Shown: positions 1 through 10,174 of the stretch, one piece after another
Numbering within the stretch: the first letter of the stretch is position 1
How the letters are laid out: every line of letters starts with the position of its first letter
Assembly (NCBI RefSeq): GCF_040183065.1
Contig: NC_091132.1
Span: 164,328,102-164,392,101 of the forward strand
Source: Periplaneta americana
Lineage: Eukaryota; Arthropoda; Insecta; Blattodea; Blattidae
Reading direction: 5' to 3'
DNA: 64,000 nt
Program-made: the position numbers and the translations under genes
The notes under the pieces: generated by a model
Databases searched by the model: none
Told to the model about the DNA's origin: nothing
What the model saw: the letters and a program-made list of their open reading frames with translations, nothing else

Positions 1-354
1 TCATTACTTTTCTGTCAGACAACACACTATTCAAACCTATTGAATACAATCTAACCTTTTTGTAAGGTTTTAATATCTTTTACACAAAATGGAATATTAG
101 TTTCTCCGAAATGCACTGACTTACTTCTTTCACACACCTTTTCTTAAATTCAGATTATTTGCTTGTATTGTAGGGAATTGAAATCAAGTTCCAAACCTGT
201 AAATATGTGCATATTATGTATAAATGGCCTACAGAAAACGTAATCAGAATTTGCAAAGAGATGTGACGTAAATAAACAGTGAACAGGTTATACTGAAACA
301 TTAATATATTTCACTGTTGAAAGTTTCATTAAATGAAAAATGCACACTCTTTAA
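1..354. repeat. Duplicated intron block, left copy (part 1)
   Basis: This stretch aligns base for base, with scattered mismatches, to about 26764-27117, the intron sequence just upstream of gene A exon 4. Shared landmarks include the words AGTGAACAGGTTATA and AATGCACACTCTTTAA. It is therefore intron sequence of a tandem paralogue of gene A (called A' here). In the right copy exon 4 ends only about 45 bases from the position matching base 1, so exon 4 of gene A' should start just outside the window. The block is interrupted by a LINE insertion and resumes at 1411. Confidence 0.8.
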
Positions 355-1399
355 CACTCAGATTACCAGGAAACAATTAGCATTCATACAGTCCTCTCAG
401 TAGATTAAAAACTCAAAAAAGTTTCATATCAATGGTTCTAGAATTAAAACAGAAAATCAACGTCCCCAATTTAAAAGAAAACTTACAAATTAAACCAAAC
501 CCTTTAACTCTATCAAATATAGAGTATAATCTAAATTTAACACAAGAAATACTGAAATAATGAAACAAATTTCTTTAGAGACAATTAATATTAGGTACCC
601 TCCACAAAACTGGCTTCATTTATACACCGATGGATCCTTGATCTCCAGGGAACAAGGTGCAGGTGCAGGTGTCACGTGCTGTCCCTTCTCACTTTATATA
701 TCTCTTGGATATGGAACTACAAGTTTTGATGGAGAAATCATTGCAATAAGTGAAAGTCTTAGGAATCTTCTCTGCCACATCAATAAATTTAAAAATACAG
801 TTGTATTGTCAGACTCCAAAACAGCTATTCTATCAATAGTCTCTAAACACACACCTTCATCTCAAACAGCAGAAATAACTAAAATGCTCTCTCAATTAAT
901 CACTCAATAAAAGAATTGTATTCCAATGGATACCATCCCATTGTCGAATCCTGGAAAACGAGAATGCAGATGCTTTAGAAAAGAAGGGCAGCACTGCTAC
1001 TTACAGACCTGTTACTAAATCTACGTATTACTCTGTGAAAAGATTTATTAAATCTACATACTTAGACTTCAACAAACAAAATTTTATACCACAATCTCAA
1101 GGGAAAAAATGGAACTGTCTGCATCATAATCCACAGTTGATTCCCGCTTTACCACGCAAATCGTCTGAAGCTGCATTTAGATTGGCAACAGGCCATGATT
1201 GTTTGGCCAAACACCTGCAGAGAATTGGAATATACTGTATCAGTCTCCTAACTGTCCATTGTGCAACTCAAATCAAGAAATTGATTCAGAACATCTCAAA
1301 ATCTGTGGGTCAGTGGCTAACCATGACAATATCTTTGAAAAATATTGGAGTGCAAGAGGTCAAATGACTTTGTCATATGACTGGCATTAGAAAACAACA
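355..1399 (+). pseudogene. LINE 3' fragment with RNase H domain, flanked by 11-bp target duplication
   Basis: Reading frames here encode an RNase H domain (YTDGS near 625, acidic GEI near 732, DSK near 822), then after a frameshift an FQWIPSHC-like block near 925-950, and a cysteine-rich tail (PNCPLCNSNQ near 1250) typical of the C-terminus of Jockey/I/R1-type non-LTR retrotransposons. At least two frameshifts and stops make it dead. The fragment sits between ACACTCTTTAA (344-354) and ACACTCCTTAA (1400-1410). The undisturbed site ACACTCTTTAA is present at 27107-27117 in the paralogous intron, which shows that this is a post-duplication insertion. A related fragment lies at 42040-42430. Confidence 0.85.
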
Positions 1400-1410
1400 A
1401 CACTCCTTAA

Positions 1411-1740
1411 TACGACTTGTTCTTTTGTCGTAAGATAGCACAAAATAAATGAATCGCCACCATAGTTGCAAATTAAATTATAATACACATTGCTCCTACG
1501 CATTCATACGATTTGCGGCCCAAAATGAATTGAGGTATGGAATTTGTCGTCATTTTGGAACTTGGTAAAAGAACTGAAGAGACCGGTTTTCTCGTAGACA
1601 CAGATAATTATGGCAGATCGAAGTCCATAGAAAACGGTGTAAATGCGGATTTTATAACATTACAAAATAAATCTGAATACCAAACAATCGCAGTGAATGA
1701 AGTTGCCAGGGGACAGCAGATGAAATACTTAACAATGTAG
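1411..1740. repeat. Duplicated intron block, left copy (part 2)
   Basis: Continuation of the 1-354 block after the LINE insertion. It matches about 27118-27430 (shared words GAGACCGGTTTT and ATGGCAGATCGAAGTCC). A 67-codon open frame at 1537-1740 is not conserved in the right copy, so I do not call a gene. Confidence 0.75.
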
Positions 1741-1785
1741 CGTATATTCACAGATTAGTGTATAACAGAATACAGGCACCTCTTT

Positions 1786-1786
<1 letters not shown>

Positions 1787-1820
<34 letters not shown>
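1787..1820. repeat. (AAT)n microsatellite at a LINE 3' end
   Basis: A run of AAT trinucleotides directly abutting the 3' end of a minus-strand LINE (its tail reads (ATT)n on the minus strand). It is probably the tail left by target-primed integration. Confidence 0.85.
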
Positions 1821-1822
<2 letters not shown>

Positions 1823-2472
1823 TTATTGATAGTTATGTGCTGGACAACAGCCATTGGCCAATAAAAATCCAGCACAGTGATACAATTAATACATTAAAAT
1901 GAACAACTATGGTACAAATTAAATACTTGAGTTAACATCAAAATAAAGAACATAGATTACAATAATTAATTTACAAGAATTAATACTATAAAATATTAGG
2001 GAAAGGAGTTCATTCTTACAACCAATTTGTGTATAAGGATTATTCAAATAATATTAGCAAAGACATTGCCATATTCTAATACTTCTATACATTGAATGGA
2101 TCGAAATCGCCTACATGTAAGTTAGCATCTGGAGACCGGCGAGGAAGATTTAGAATTTCTAATATTGAAGAGTTTGTGATGTCTCATGTCCTTCCTAGGA
2201 ATACGAAGGTGACACTGTTTAAGAAAGATTGACAATCAATGTCACCTTTAAGGACCTTACATAAGAATAAGTAATCGAGATCATGACGTCTGGCATACAG
2301 GCATCCACATTTAAAGTGCTCGCATTTTTTATCATAGTTATACCCGGAGTTATTAGGCAGGAATCTGTACGAACATAATGAAATAAATTTCCTTTGAATA
2401 TTTTCCAGTTTTGCCGAATCAGAACTACTAATAGAGTTCCAAACTACAGATGCATATTCGAGTTTCGATCTC
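1821..2472 (-). pseudogene. LINE 3' part: RT C-terminal domain and 3' UTR
   Basis: Minus-strand frame 2474-2184 encodes RSKLEYASVVWNS, the block that follows the reverse transcriptase fingers/palm in CR1/Jockey-like LINEs, and then a cysteine/histidine stretch. About 360 bases of apparent 3' UTR follow, running into the (AAT)n tail at 1787-1820. The RT core is missing: upstream (higher coordinates) there is only a microsatellite and then the endonuclease-RT linker of the same type of element. It is an internally deleted copy. Confidence 0.75.
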
Positions 2473-2474
2473 AC

Positions 2475-2553
<79 letters not shown>

Positions 2554-2580
2554 TATGATCATGATAATAATAATAATAAT
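2473..2580. repeat. (AAT)n microsatellite inside a deleted LINE
   Basis: About 100 bases of AAT repeats with a few TGATCATG interruptions. It takes the place of the RT core between two pieces of one LINE, suggesting recombination or slippage between AT-rich repeats. Confidence 0.9.
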
Positions 2581-2582
2581 TT

Positions 2583-3410
2583 TAAAAGTTGAAAAAATTA
2601 GAGCAAGCAACCCTTGATTATAAAATTAGGAATGCTATCTGTACCTTTAGATTTATTAGGCTTTAGCTTTTTAATGGCTTTAGTTACATCATCGGATGTA
2701 ATTTTAGGAAGGGGCAAACAGTCAGTAATATTAGAATCATAAGTAATGAAATTAGAGTTACAATTTTGTTGAACAGATTTAAATTGACTAGCAGATGCAT
2801 TTGCAATTTCTTTTTCATCTGCGATGTGAACGCCATTTATTATTAATTCTGTGGGATTGCTATTAGTTTTTCGAAACGTTTCTACATATTTCCAAAATTT
2901 ATTTGGTTCATGCTTTAGGTTATCATCAATTGATTGTAACCATTTGAATTTATCGGATTTAATCATGGCTTTGACTTGTTTTCTAAAATTAGAAAAAATT
3001 TGATAATGATGATCAGTTTTATATTTGTTGTAATTTTTATGAGCTTTATTTTTTTTCTTAATAAGCTGACGTAATTCGTTTGAAAACCATTTAGGATAAT
3101 GCGATTTTTTAACAAAGGTGACAGGGACACAAAGAGATATAGCATTGCTTATAATTTGAGACAAGGAATTTGCAGCAGTGTTTACATCAGTAGGCTGATA
3201 TATGCTAGTCCAATCATAATTGTATAAAATAGAATAAAGATTCAGATAATCACCTTGAGAATAATTTAAATATGAACTGATGTGACAGTGTTCCGGTAAC
3301 GATAAATTTACTTCAATATAAATAGAGATAGATGGATGATAAATATCCTCTAAAACTAGAGAGTGATCGGCAAGTTTAATTGTACTGTTATTAACATTAG
3401 TAAAAACCTT
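2583..3410 (-). pseudogene. LINE 5'/central part: endonuclease end and EN-RT linker
   Basis: Reading on the minus strand from about 3410, one open frame of roughly 270 codons runs to 2598. It begins with a block resembling an endonuclease C-terminus (ADHSLVLEDIYHPSI), then the basic linker typical of CR1/Jockey elements (YPKWFSNELRQLI, FWKYVETFR), and stops at the start of RT (KLKPNKSKGTDSIPNFI, the RT domain 0/1 motif). No start methionine for a complete protein and no catalytic RT core are present. Same orientation and probably same copy as 1821-2472. Confidence 0.8.
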
Positions 3411-3416
3411 TTAATA

Positions 3417-3417
<1 letters not shown>

Positions 3418-3474
<57 letters not shown>
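3418..3474. repeat. (TAA)n microsatellite
   Basis: About 55 bases of uninterrupted TAA/AAT repeats separating the minus-strand LINE from a plus-strand retroelement fragment. Confidence 0.92.
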
Positions 3475-3476
<2 letters not shown>

Positions 3477-3489
3477 TATTTTCAACTTT

Positions 3490-4171
3490 TAATGCTCTCT
3501 CCTGGAATTCGACTTTCATCCCCTGCCACGTTGACACTCCCTGGTTCCCAATATTACTGCCTGCTGTGGAAGTTGTTATGCGTGATAAATTAGATTCTAT
3601 GAAACATCTATTTATTGGTTTAAAATCTCTTTGCACTCATACAGCATATTTCCTTTTAAAGAACTGCTTTCACGTCCCTCGCCTAACATACTTCCTTCGC
3701 ACTATCCCTCTCTGGTTATTTCCTTCTCTTCTTTTAGAAGCTGATTGTATTTTACGGTATTGTTTGGAATCTATTCTTAATATGAAACTTGGTAACATTA
3801 CTTGGTCCTTCGCTACTTTGCCTATTTCATTTGGCGGTCTTGGCATTCGCAATGTTAGCGATATTTGCGTGCCTGCATTTTTAGCTTCGGCTCATGGAGT
3901 TCTGAATTTCGTCAAATCTACTGTCTCTAGTCACAGTGACGAAATCAGAGTCCTTCATATGTCTGAGGCCTTTGAACGATGGCCCTCCATTACTCATATT
4001 GCGCATCTTGCAAACAGCCCAGAGTCTAAAAAAACGCTGGGATTTTGTTCTTGCTTCCAAAGCTTTTGACAGCCTTTTTGCGTCTTCCTCCTCAGATTGT
4101 GACAGAGCCAGTTTTCTTGCTTTACGAGAAAAAGAATCAGGATGCTGGCTTCAAGCCTTATCTTCTTCCAA
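3490..4171 (+). pseudogene. Retroelement RT C-terminal half, first part of a split element
   Basis: A plus-strand frame (ORF 3566-4069, continuing in another frame to 4171) encodes HVPRLTYFLRTIPLW, then SFGGLGIRNVSDICVPAFLAS, then KRWDFVLASKAF and a block ending in QALSSSN. This is the region after the RT palm in a widespread animal retroelement family whose members go on to a Cys-rich 'GLHGLSC' domain and a nuclease-like fold (from memory of the family; not searched). Exactly that continuation is found at 5594-6325, so this is the upstream half of one element split by about 1.4 kb of later insertions. One frameshift near 4035-4070. Confidence 0.75.
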
Positions 4172-4172
4172 C

Positions 4173-4231
<59 letters not shown>
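4172..4231. repeat. (ATA)n microsatellite
   Basis: Sixty bases of AAT repeats at the left edge of the insertion that splits the 3490/5594 retroelement. Confidence 0.92.
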
Positions 4232-5034
4232 CACCGACACTGTTTAATATTTATGCTGACGAAATTGTTCGACAATGGAAAATTTTAGTGGATCCTGGAA
4301 TTTTAATTGATAGAGGAATAAAAATTAATATTCTGGTATTTGCCGATGATATGATTGTAATACAAGATCCTGAAACAAAACTACAAAAAGCAGTATATGA
4401 ACTGAATAAAATATGCCAGAAGCATAACTTTAACATATCAAATACAAAAACAAAAGTAATGGCATTTCAAGGCAAAAATACTGTAAGATCTAAGATTGAA
4501 ATAGATAATAAAGCGGTAGAACAAGTAACAAATTTTAAGTACCTGGGATGTGATGTGAGTTACAAAAAGGATAATGATATAAAAATAAAATTACAATCAT
4601 TCCAAACAGTATGTGGCACAATTAATAGAACTTTGAAGAATAAAAGCAGAAAGGAAACAAAAATGAAATTCTACAATGTAATGGCAGTCCCTACTCTTTT
4701 ATATGGAAGTGAAAGTTGGGTTACAACAAAACCTGAAGTTAGTAAAATACAAGCAGCAGAGATGAGATTCTTGCGAAAAGTAAAAGGATGCACGAGATTG
4801 GATAGATTTAGGAATGAAGATATTAGGCAGGAACTAGGAGTATACCCACTTATTGATAAAATAGACAATTACAGACAAGATTGGAAATTACATGTAGAGA
4901 GAATGGACGACTACAGACTTCCCAAGAAAGCAATAAATTATAAACCAAAAGGACGAAGAGATCAGGGACGACCGATGAAAAGATGGAGCGACCTTTGAAG
5001 CCGGAACGGGCAATTGCCCATACCATGAAGTGAA

Positions 5035-5035
<1 letters not shown>
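4232..5035 (+). pseudogene. LINE reverse transcriptase fragment, 5'-truncated
   Basis: A nearly intact frame starting around 4237 reads as the second half of a LINE reverse transcriptase: FADDMIV (the catalytic Y/FADD box, near 4336), NTKTKVM, the FKYLGC block near 4535, ALLY/LLYGSESW near 4690, and the basic C-terminal block RRDQGRPMKRW near 4950-4990, with a stop at 4996. It is related to the minus-strand LINE at 35930-41450 and lacks everything upstream of the active site, as expected for incomplete target-primed reverse transcription. It is followed by (TAA)n and lies inside the older element at 3490-6325. Confidence 0.85.

Positions 5036-5072
<37 letters not shown>
5036..5072. repeat. 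(TAA)n microsatellite
   Basis: TAA repeats serving as the tail of the plus-strand LINE to the left and, read on the other strand, of the repeat to the right (5073-5590). Confidence 0.9.
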
Positions 5073-5074
<2 letters not shown>

Positions 5075-5592
5075 TATTCTTTATTTATACTGGCAGAGTT
5101 AAGGCCATAGGGCCTTCTCTTACACTCTACCAGGTCACAAAGTATACAAGCAGTTAAAATTTAACAAAAAAGTTACAGAACAGAATACTAACATATTACA
5201 AAAAGAAATAATAATAGCATAATAAAATCGACACTAAACAACATGAAAATAATACCATAATAGAAAAAAAAGAAAGTAAAATACACTGGAATATAGCAAA
5301 AGCAACTCATTTAGTACAAATGGTTAATATGGAAAACCTAAGGAAGAATATAACAAAATAGAATATAATAAAATAATAAAAAAGAAAAATAAAAAGAAAG
5401 AAAATTAAATCAAATTCACAATAAAAGGCTATGATAATAAATTCATCAGCTGATAAAGAGAACAAAAGAGGAAAGGAAGGAAAAGAAATATATAGCCTAT
5501 ATTGTTACAAAACTATCGCAGAGAAAAGGGCTTATAACTGAAAGGAATCTGAGTTGAAAAAGTGCAATTTTAATTTATTTTTGAAACTAGAT
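5073..5592 (-). mobile_element. Probable LINE 3' end, opposite strand, non-coding
   Basis: A-rich non-coding sequence beginning TTATTCTTTATTTATACTGG and carrying an inner GGCCATAGGGCC palindrome. Its end abuts a TAA tail, so it looks like the 3' UTR of a second LINE in minus orientation. No open frame. Together with 4172-5072 it forms the block inserted between the two halves of the split retroelement. Confidence 0.45.
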
Positions 5593-6325
5593 AATGTCCA
5601 CCTTAATGGATAATATGTCCTTTAAGATTCCTATTGCCTTAAGGCTTGGTGTTAAAATTTGTTTTCCACACAAATGTATTTGTGGTGCAGATGTCGATTC
5701 TTCTGGCCTCCATGGATTAAGTTGCCTAAAAAATTCTGGACGTTTTTGCAGACACGTCAAGATTAACGACATCATTAAAAGGGCCCTAATATCCGCTGGT
5801 TTCCCTACCATCCTAGAACCCAATGGCATAAATCGTTCCGATGGCAAACGTCCTGATGGCTTAACTCTAACACCATGGTCCAAAGCCAAATCACTTTTAT
5901 GGGATGCCACTTGTTATAACACCTTCGCTTCTTATTCGTCCAAAACTTCGAAACTTGCTGGGTCAGCCGCTGCATCTGCTGTGACAATTAAACGCAATAA
6001 GTATCTCGATCTTCTGGATCCATATAATTTTGTCGTTTTCGCCGTAGAATCTATGGGCCCATGGTGTTCCGAGGCGAAGTTGTTTACTTCTGATATCGGC
6101 AAGTATTTATCAGCACTTAACGGTGACTCTTGCTCTACAGCTTTCCTCCGCCAAAGAATTAGTATTTCAATGCAACGAGGGAATGCTATAAGTGTTATGG
6201 GGACTTTTCCAGAATCTAAATCATTGGAAGAAATATTCTATTTCATATACAGCTGTAGTCAGTTTTTCGCATCCTTTAGTTTGTTGCTAATTTCTAGTTC
6301 GTCCCTTACTCAATTGTTAATTTAA
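5593..6325 (+). pseudogene. Retroelement C-terminus: zinc-knuckle-like and nuclease-like domain, second part of split element
   Basis: This 243-codon frame begins at the residue where the 3490-4171 fragment stops. It shows a Cys cluster with the signature HKCICG...GLHGLSC (about residues 24-43), a basic RFCRH block, ND.IKRAL, then RPDG (residues about 86-89) and LLWDAT (about 101-106), then a conserved YxFVVFAVESMG block and a C-terminal QRGNAI. The RPD...WD spacing resembles the PD-(D/E)XK restriction-like endonuclease that follows RT in R2/R4-type elements; I infer that fold and do not see all residues. The frame is intact from 5594 to its stop, which is unusual for the other relics here. 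Confidence 0.75.
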
Positions 6326-6468
6326 ATTTCAAAATTGTAGTAAATTTTATTGTGTATAAGACAGCTTGACATTTTTTTAGATAACATTGTTAAAAAAATC
6401 TAAAATCATATTCAGGACAACAACGTATTCCAACAAATGTTATAATAAACAACATGTTACTGTTAAAA

Positions 6469-6557
6469 AAAATAATAATGATGATAATGATAATGTTGAT
6501 GATAATAGTAATAATAATGATGAGAATGATAATGATGATAATGATAATGATAATAAC

Positions 6558-6607
<50 letters not shown>
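6469..6607. repeat. Compound (GAT/AAT)n microsatellite
   Basis: About 140 bases of AAT repeats interspersed with GAT. All reading frames are homopolymeric and are not genes. Confidence 0.92.
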
Positions 6608-6608
<1 letters not shown>

Positions 6609-6699
6609 GTAATAATAACACTCCTAGATATAAGTTTCCCCATGTATTCGAGATACTTCTCTATTCTCTACCAGAAATACATATTTCTTAATTATTAAA

Positions 6700-6808
6700 T
6701 TATTTCATATCTAAAGAAAACCGTTAGGTTGTGAATATTATGGAAAGTTAATACAAATCGAGACTGTTTGTAGGTCTGACATAATTACAAATGCACTACT
6801 GGTATATG
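6700..6808. repeat. Duplicated intron/exon-3 flank, left copy
   Basis: Matches 29135-29248, the 3' flank of gene A exon 3 (shared GCACTACTGGTATATG). The match stops at the TIR element that starts at 6815 and resumes at 8946, with the relic of exon 3 itself. Confidence 0.75.
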
Positions 6809-6853
6809 TATATACGGTAATTTCCTAGAAGACGGTCAAAATCCAACATGGCT

Positions 6854-7071
6854 GACGAAAACTACCAAAAACGTTCTGCCAACTATGAAGTCCAAATGTC
6901 ACCAAACATCGCAAAATCAAAGATGAAAAATCAAATATACGTTCATATTTTTAAAGAAGAACAAGCCCTTCAAAAAAATTAAAATATATTTAATTTTTCG
7001 CCTTTGATTTGTTTGGCGTTTAGTGGCATTCGAACTTCATAGTTGGTAGTACTTTTCTGGCAGTTTTCGTC
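6854..7071. repeat. Imperfect 87-bp inverted repeat (hairpin)
   Basis: Arm 6854-6939 (starting GACGAAAACTACC) pairs with the complement of 6984-7071 (starting GACGAAAACTGCC), about 80% identical, with a 44-base loop. It lies next to the left TIR of the 6815-8190 element. Confidence 0.8.
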
Positions 7072-7610
7072 CGCACTTTACCCCCAAAAATCACCAAAAC
7101 ACAAAACAAAACATAATAATTTATCAACTTATCAAATAAAATTCAATTCTCATTGACGTCTTCATCGACAACCACTTCACTTCCAGTATAAATGACACAG
7201 GCTTTAAGGCAATCTAACCTTAAACCATGCAGCCAACAAAGAACTAAACCAACACTTTGTCGTACAGTCAACTTTGCATAAATAAACCACGTCTTTACAC
7301 TAAATGAAATTATCTTCGAACACTTATTACACCTTAACATCTACAGAAAATTCAGTAAATAATTCCTTTAAACCACAGGAAAACAGTGTTCTCCTCAACA
7401 TTCAACACAATCGTTATTCACCAGCGAAAGAACTAAACCAAAATCGACACAAAATTTAATAAATAATTTCAGAATACGGATTCCTTCCTTTCCCTCTTAC
7501 TTCAAAATTCCAACCTCGTGCACACAAAATAAATTATTAACACTGAGAAGTGCCTTTTCGTAAGCATGACGATGCGCATTCGACAAATGCAGACAAATCT
7601 ACAATGTAAC

Positions 7611-8050
7611 ACCACTCACGTCAAACAACCAAGAACAACTGACAACGTCATTATCCATTCAAAATTAATGAAAATTCTAGAATAAATTACAACTATAACC
7701 AATCAAATCGAAAGAAAACCACAAAAATCATAAAATGACAAACTTTCAATAGCTTTAGCCATTAGATACAACATAACACCACTCACGTCAAACAACCAAG
7801 AACAACTGATAACGTCATTATCCATTCAAAATTCATGAAAACTCTAGAATAAATTACAACTATAACCAATCAAGTCGAAAGAAAACCACAAAAATCATAA
7901 AATGACAAACATTCAATAGCTTTAGCCATTAGACACAACATAACACCACTCACGTCAAACAACTAAGAACAACTGATAACGTCATTATCCATTCAAAATT
8001 AACGAAAATTCTAGAACAAATGACAACTATAACCAATAAAATTAAAAGAA
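7611..8050. repeat. Tandem array, 167-bp unit, about 2.7 copies
   Basis: The word ACCACTCACGTCAAAC recurs at 7611, 7778 and 7945, exactly 167 bp apart. Neighbouring copies are more than 90% identical, so the expansion is recent relative to the element that contains it. Confidence 0.92.
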
Positions 8051-8197
8051 GATCACGGCGACACCTAGTATAAAATCCTAGAACTAACATGTAAAAGTCA
8101 CTAAAAGATCACTAACATTTAACTCTGAAATAAAAAAGTTGGTAATACTTACTATATTCAACCAAGTGCCCGTCTTCTATGAAATTACCGTATATAC

Positions 8198-8937
8198 TAG
8201 AGTTAGGTCGATTCGTGAACGAATCGTTCATTTAAAATACTAATAATAAAGAATCGTAAGAATCGTTTCGTGGTATCAACGAATCGTCGTTCAAAAGAAT
8301 CGTAACGAATCGTCGTTCAAAAGAATCGTAACGAATCGTCGTTCAAAAGAATAGTAACGAATTGACATGGTATCGTAACCCACGATTCTATTTACTTGTT
8401 TGATGTAACCTGTCAACGGACATTTCCGAACCTTGCCGAATACTCCCGAGCGAGAGTGAAATCAAAATATGTACTGCATTTATTAAGTATGGAAAATAAT
8501 GAACACAAACCTGAAATGTGCATAGTTAAATAGAGATGTAATGCAAAAAATGTACTTCGTAATAAGGTTCAGTTGATAAATTATAATTTAGAAACATTAT
8601 CTTGGATAATTTTGTAGACTAATGGAGGTCATGCTGAATGGTTCCAGCCAATGAGAAAGAGACAATCCAATGTCTCGCCTCTTATGCCATCTATGCGAGA
8701 GATGTAGAACGTTTTTGTTCTACGCGTGGTTTGCAAAGGAAAGTGTCCTGTAAGTCGTTCGTTGACGAATCGTTGGAATCGCAGAGTAGGAAGAATCGTG
8801 AACTCGTTGACGATTCAAAAGAATAGTTGGAATCGCAGACTGAGAAGAATCGTGAACGAATCGTTAGAATCGATTCGTAATATATGATTGAATCGTTGGA
8901 ATCGACTTCAGAAAAAGAATCGTGTTGCCCAACTCTA
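8198..8937. mobile_element. hAT-like non-autonomous element, 740 bp, 8-bp TSD
   Basis: The ends TAGAGTTAGG and (complement) TAGAGTTGGG are inverted, and a perfect 8-bp direct repeat GTATATAC flanks them (8190-8197 and 8938-8945). Eight-base duplications and TAGAGTTGGGC-like ends are typical of hAT transposons. The insertion site is the exact right end of the 6815-8190 element. The interior is rich in the short motif GAATCGT in both orientations, including three perfect 26-bp tandem units from 8281. No transposase. Confidence 0.8.
8281..8358. repeat. 26-bp tandem repeat, 3 copies
   Basis: GAATCGTCGTTCAAAAGAAT starts at 8281, 8307 and 8333. It is a local expansion of the GAATCGT subterminal motif of the hAT-like element. 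Confidence 0.9.
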
Positions 8938-8945
8938 GTATATAC

Positions 8946-9010
8946 TGACAGAGAACCACTTCAGTTTTCACCATAGGAAAGCTAATACAGGATAAACATT
9001 GGAAGAAGAA
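8946..9010 (-). pseudogene. Dead copy of zinc-finger gene exon 3 (3' end only)
   Basis: On the minus strand 8986-8959 reads ISFPMVKTE, the end of the cassette exon seen at 29274-29414 (MSFPDVKTEVD). Relative to that exon, a short deletion has removed the last codons and the GT donor, and the 5' two thirds of the exon have been replaced by unrelated sequence. Flanking bases match the gene A copy. This is a broken exon of the left paralogue A'. Confidence 0.65.
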
Positions 9011-9379
9011 CACACTGTACATTCCTTGTGCTGGAGTCTACCCATATTAAGTTCAAGAAAACTGAAACTCTTTGTGTGTATTTCTAGTAATTTGAAGATT
9101 GGTAAATTGAGATTTTCAATTTTATGTTTTTCCACCTATATTAATATGCTGTAGCTGTCCGTATGTATTAAAAGAATTAGGAAAATTTAGAACCTATTCT
9201 GTAGTCCACTCAAAATAACCCACACAATTTATCTTGAAGTTACAAAATATCTTTTCCCTAATGGCAACATAATGTTCTGTAAAGGACATATTTCAAATAC
9301 GTAAATGCTTAAAAACAAATGAAGACAGATGATAATGTTTGTGCCCACTTCTAAAATAAAATCAGTAATTTGGAAATTG

Positions 9380-9590
9380 TAAAGTGTATTCAGATTGACA
9401 AAAACACAAATATCACGAGTCCCTGGGTGTGACATATTATGAAACACACTGTGGGAATGTGTAACATGGCAATCATTAAGTGTGAGTGTAACAAGATATT
9501 TCTCTTTCATATTTAAAACATAAAACGAGGTAACAGTTAAACATTAGAGTTGTAATAGTAAACAGTGATAAGATTTTTTGTCCCTTCATA
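9380..9590. repeat. Duplicated intron block shared with 17070-17250
   Basis: The words GGGAATGTGTA, CATTAAG and AGGTAACAG occur in the same order and spacing at both places. This is the intron 3' of the 10.8k cassette exon, matched by the intron 3' of the 17.4k cassette exon. It shows that the two exons arose by duplication together with flanking intron. Confidence 0.65.
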
Positions 9591-10150
9591 TGAATTGTAC
9601 AATTTTGTATAGCTTAACGAAAATAAGTTTGTAAATTGAACTAATTGGATTGTATATGTTTATATAGTTTGGCTGATGAATTGTATATGCTTTTAAAATG
9701 AATACTAGTGCGTGTAGTTCTACTGATGAATGGTATATAGGCTACTATAAATTGTATAGTAGTCTATATAGCTCAACTGATGAATTGTTTAAGATTATAA
9801 ATTCAATTAATCTACTTGATATTAATTGCACAAATTTGTATAGCTTAACGAAAGTATGCTTGTAAATTGAATTAATCTGCTTACTTTGTATTGTATGTGT
9901 GTGTATTGTTTTGGCCGATGAATTTTATATGCTTAAAATTGAATAGTAATCTGTATAGCTCTATTCATAAATTGTTTGTGTTTGTAATTTGAAGTAGTTA
10001 GCATGATATGTATTATCAATTTCTGTATATCACAACTGATTGAATTGTTTATGCCTTAAATTTAATTAACTTACTTGTTTTGTATTACAGATATAGCTCA
10101 ACTGATGAATGATCGTTTGCATTTGTAAATTTGATAATCTGATTGGCTAT
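9590..10150. repeat. Degenerate tandem repeat, about 8 units of 50-70 bp
   Basis: Variants of TATAGCTCAACTGATGAATT recur near 9670, 9719, 9772, 9911, 9959, 10031 and 10096. The array abuts a SINE at 10175 and, with it, is absent from the paralogous intron near 17.25k. Confidence 0.6.
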
Positions 10151-10174
10151 GTACTGTATATATTTTTAGTAGAG

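Larger units (their letters stand above)
6815..8190. mobile_element. Non-autonomous DNA transposon, 1.38 kb, with terminal inverted repeats
   Basis: The ends CGGTAATTTCCTAGAAGACGG (21 bases with one mismatch; the outer ten are identical) and the right-end complement form inverted repeats of about 20 bp. TATATA at 6809-6814 and 8191-8196 is a candidate 6-bp target duplication. The paralogous site at 29241-29256 lacks the insert. The interior has no long open frame but holds a long hairpin (6854-7071) and a 167-bp tandem array (7611-8050). I cannot assign a superfamily. Confidence 0.75.

Noticed and set aside
2428..2610. Open frames of poly-Ile, poly-Leu, poly-Asn or poly-Tyr over AAT repeats (also near 3400, 4200, 6500, 28700)
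   Set aside because: They are translations of trinucleotide microsatellites with no other coding signal.
9590..10150. Repeated CTGATGA and CGAAA words, as in hammerhead ribozymes
   Set aside because: The spacing and helices needed for a hammerhead core do not form; the words belong to a degenerate AT-rich tandem repeat.
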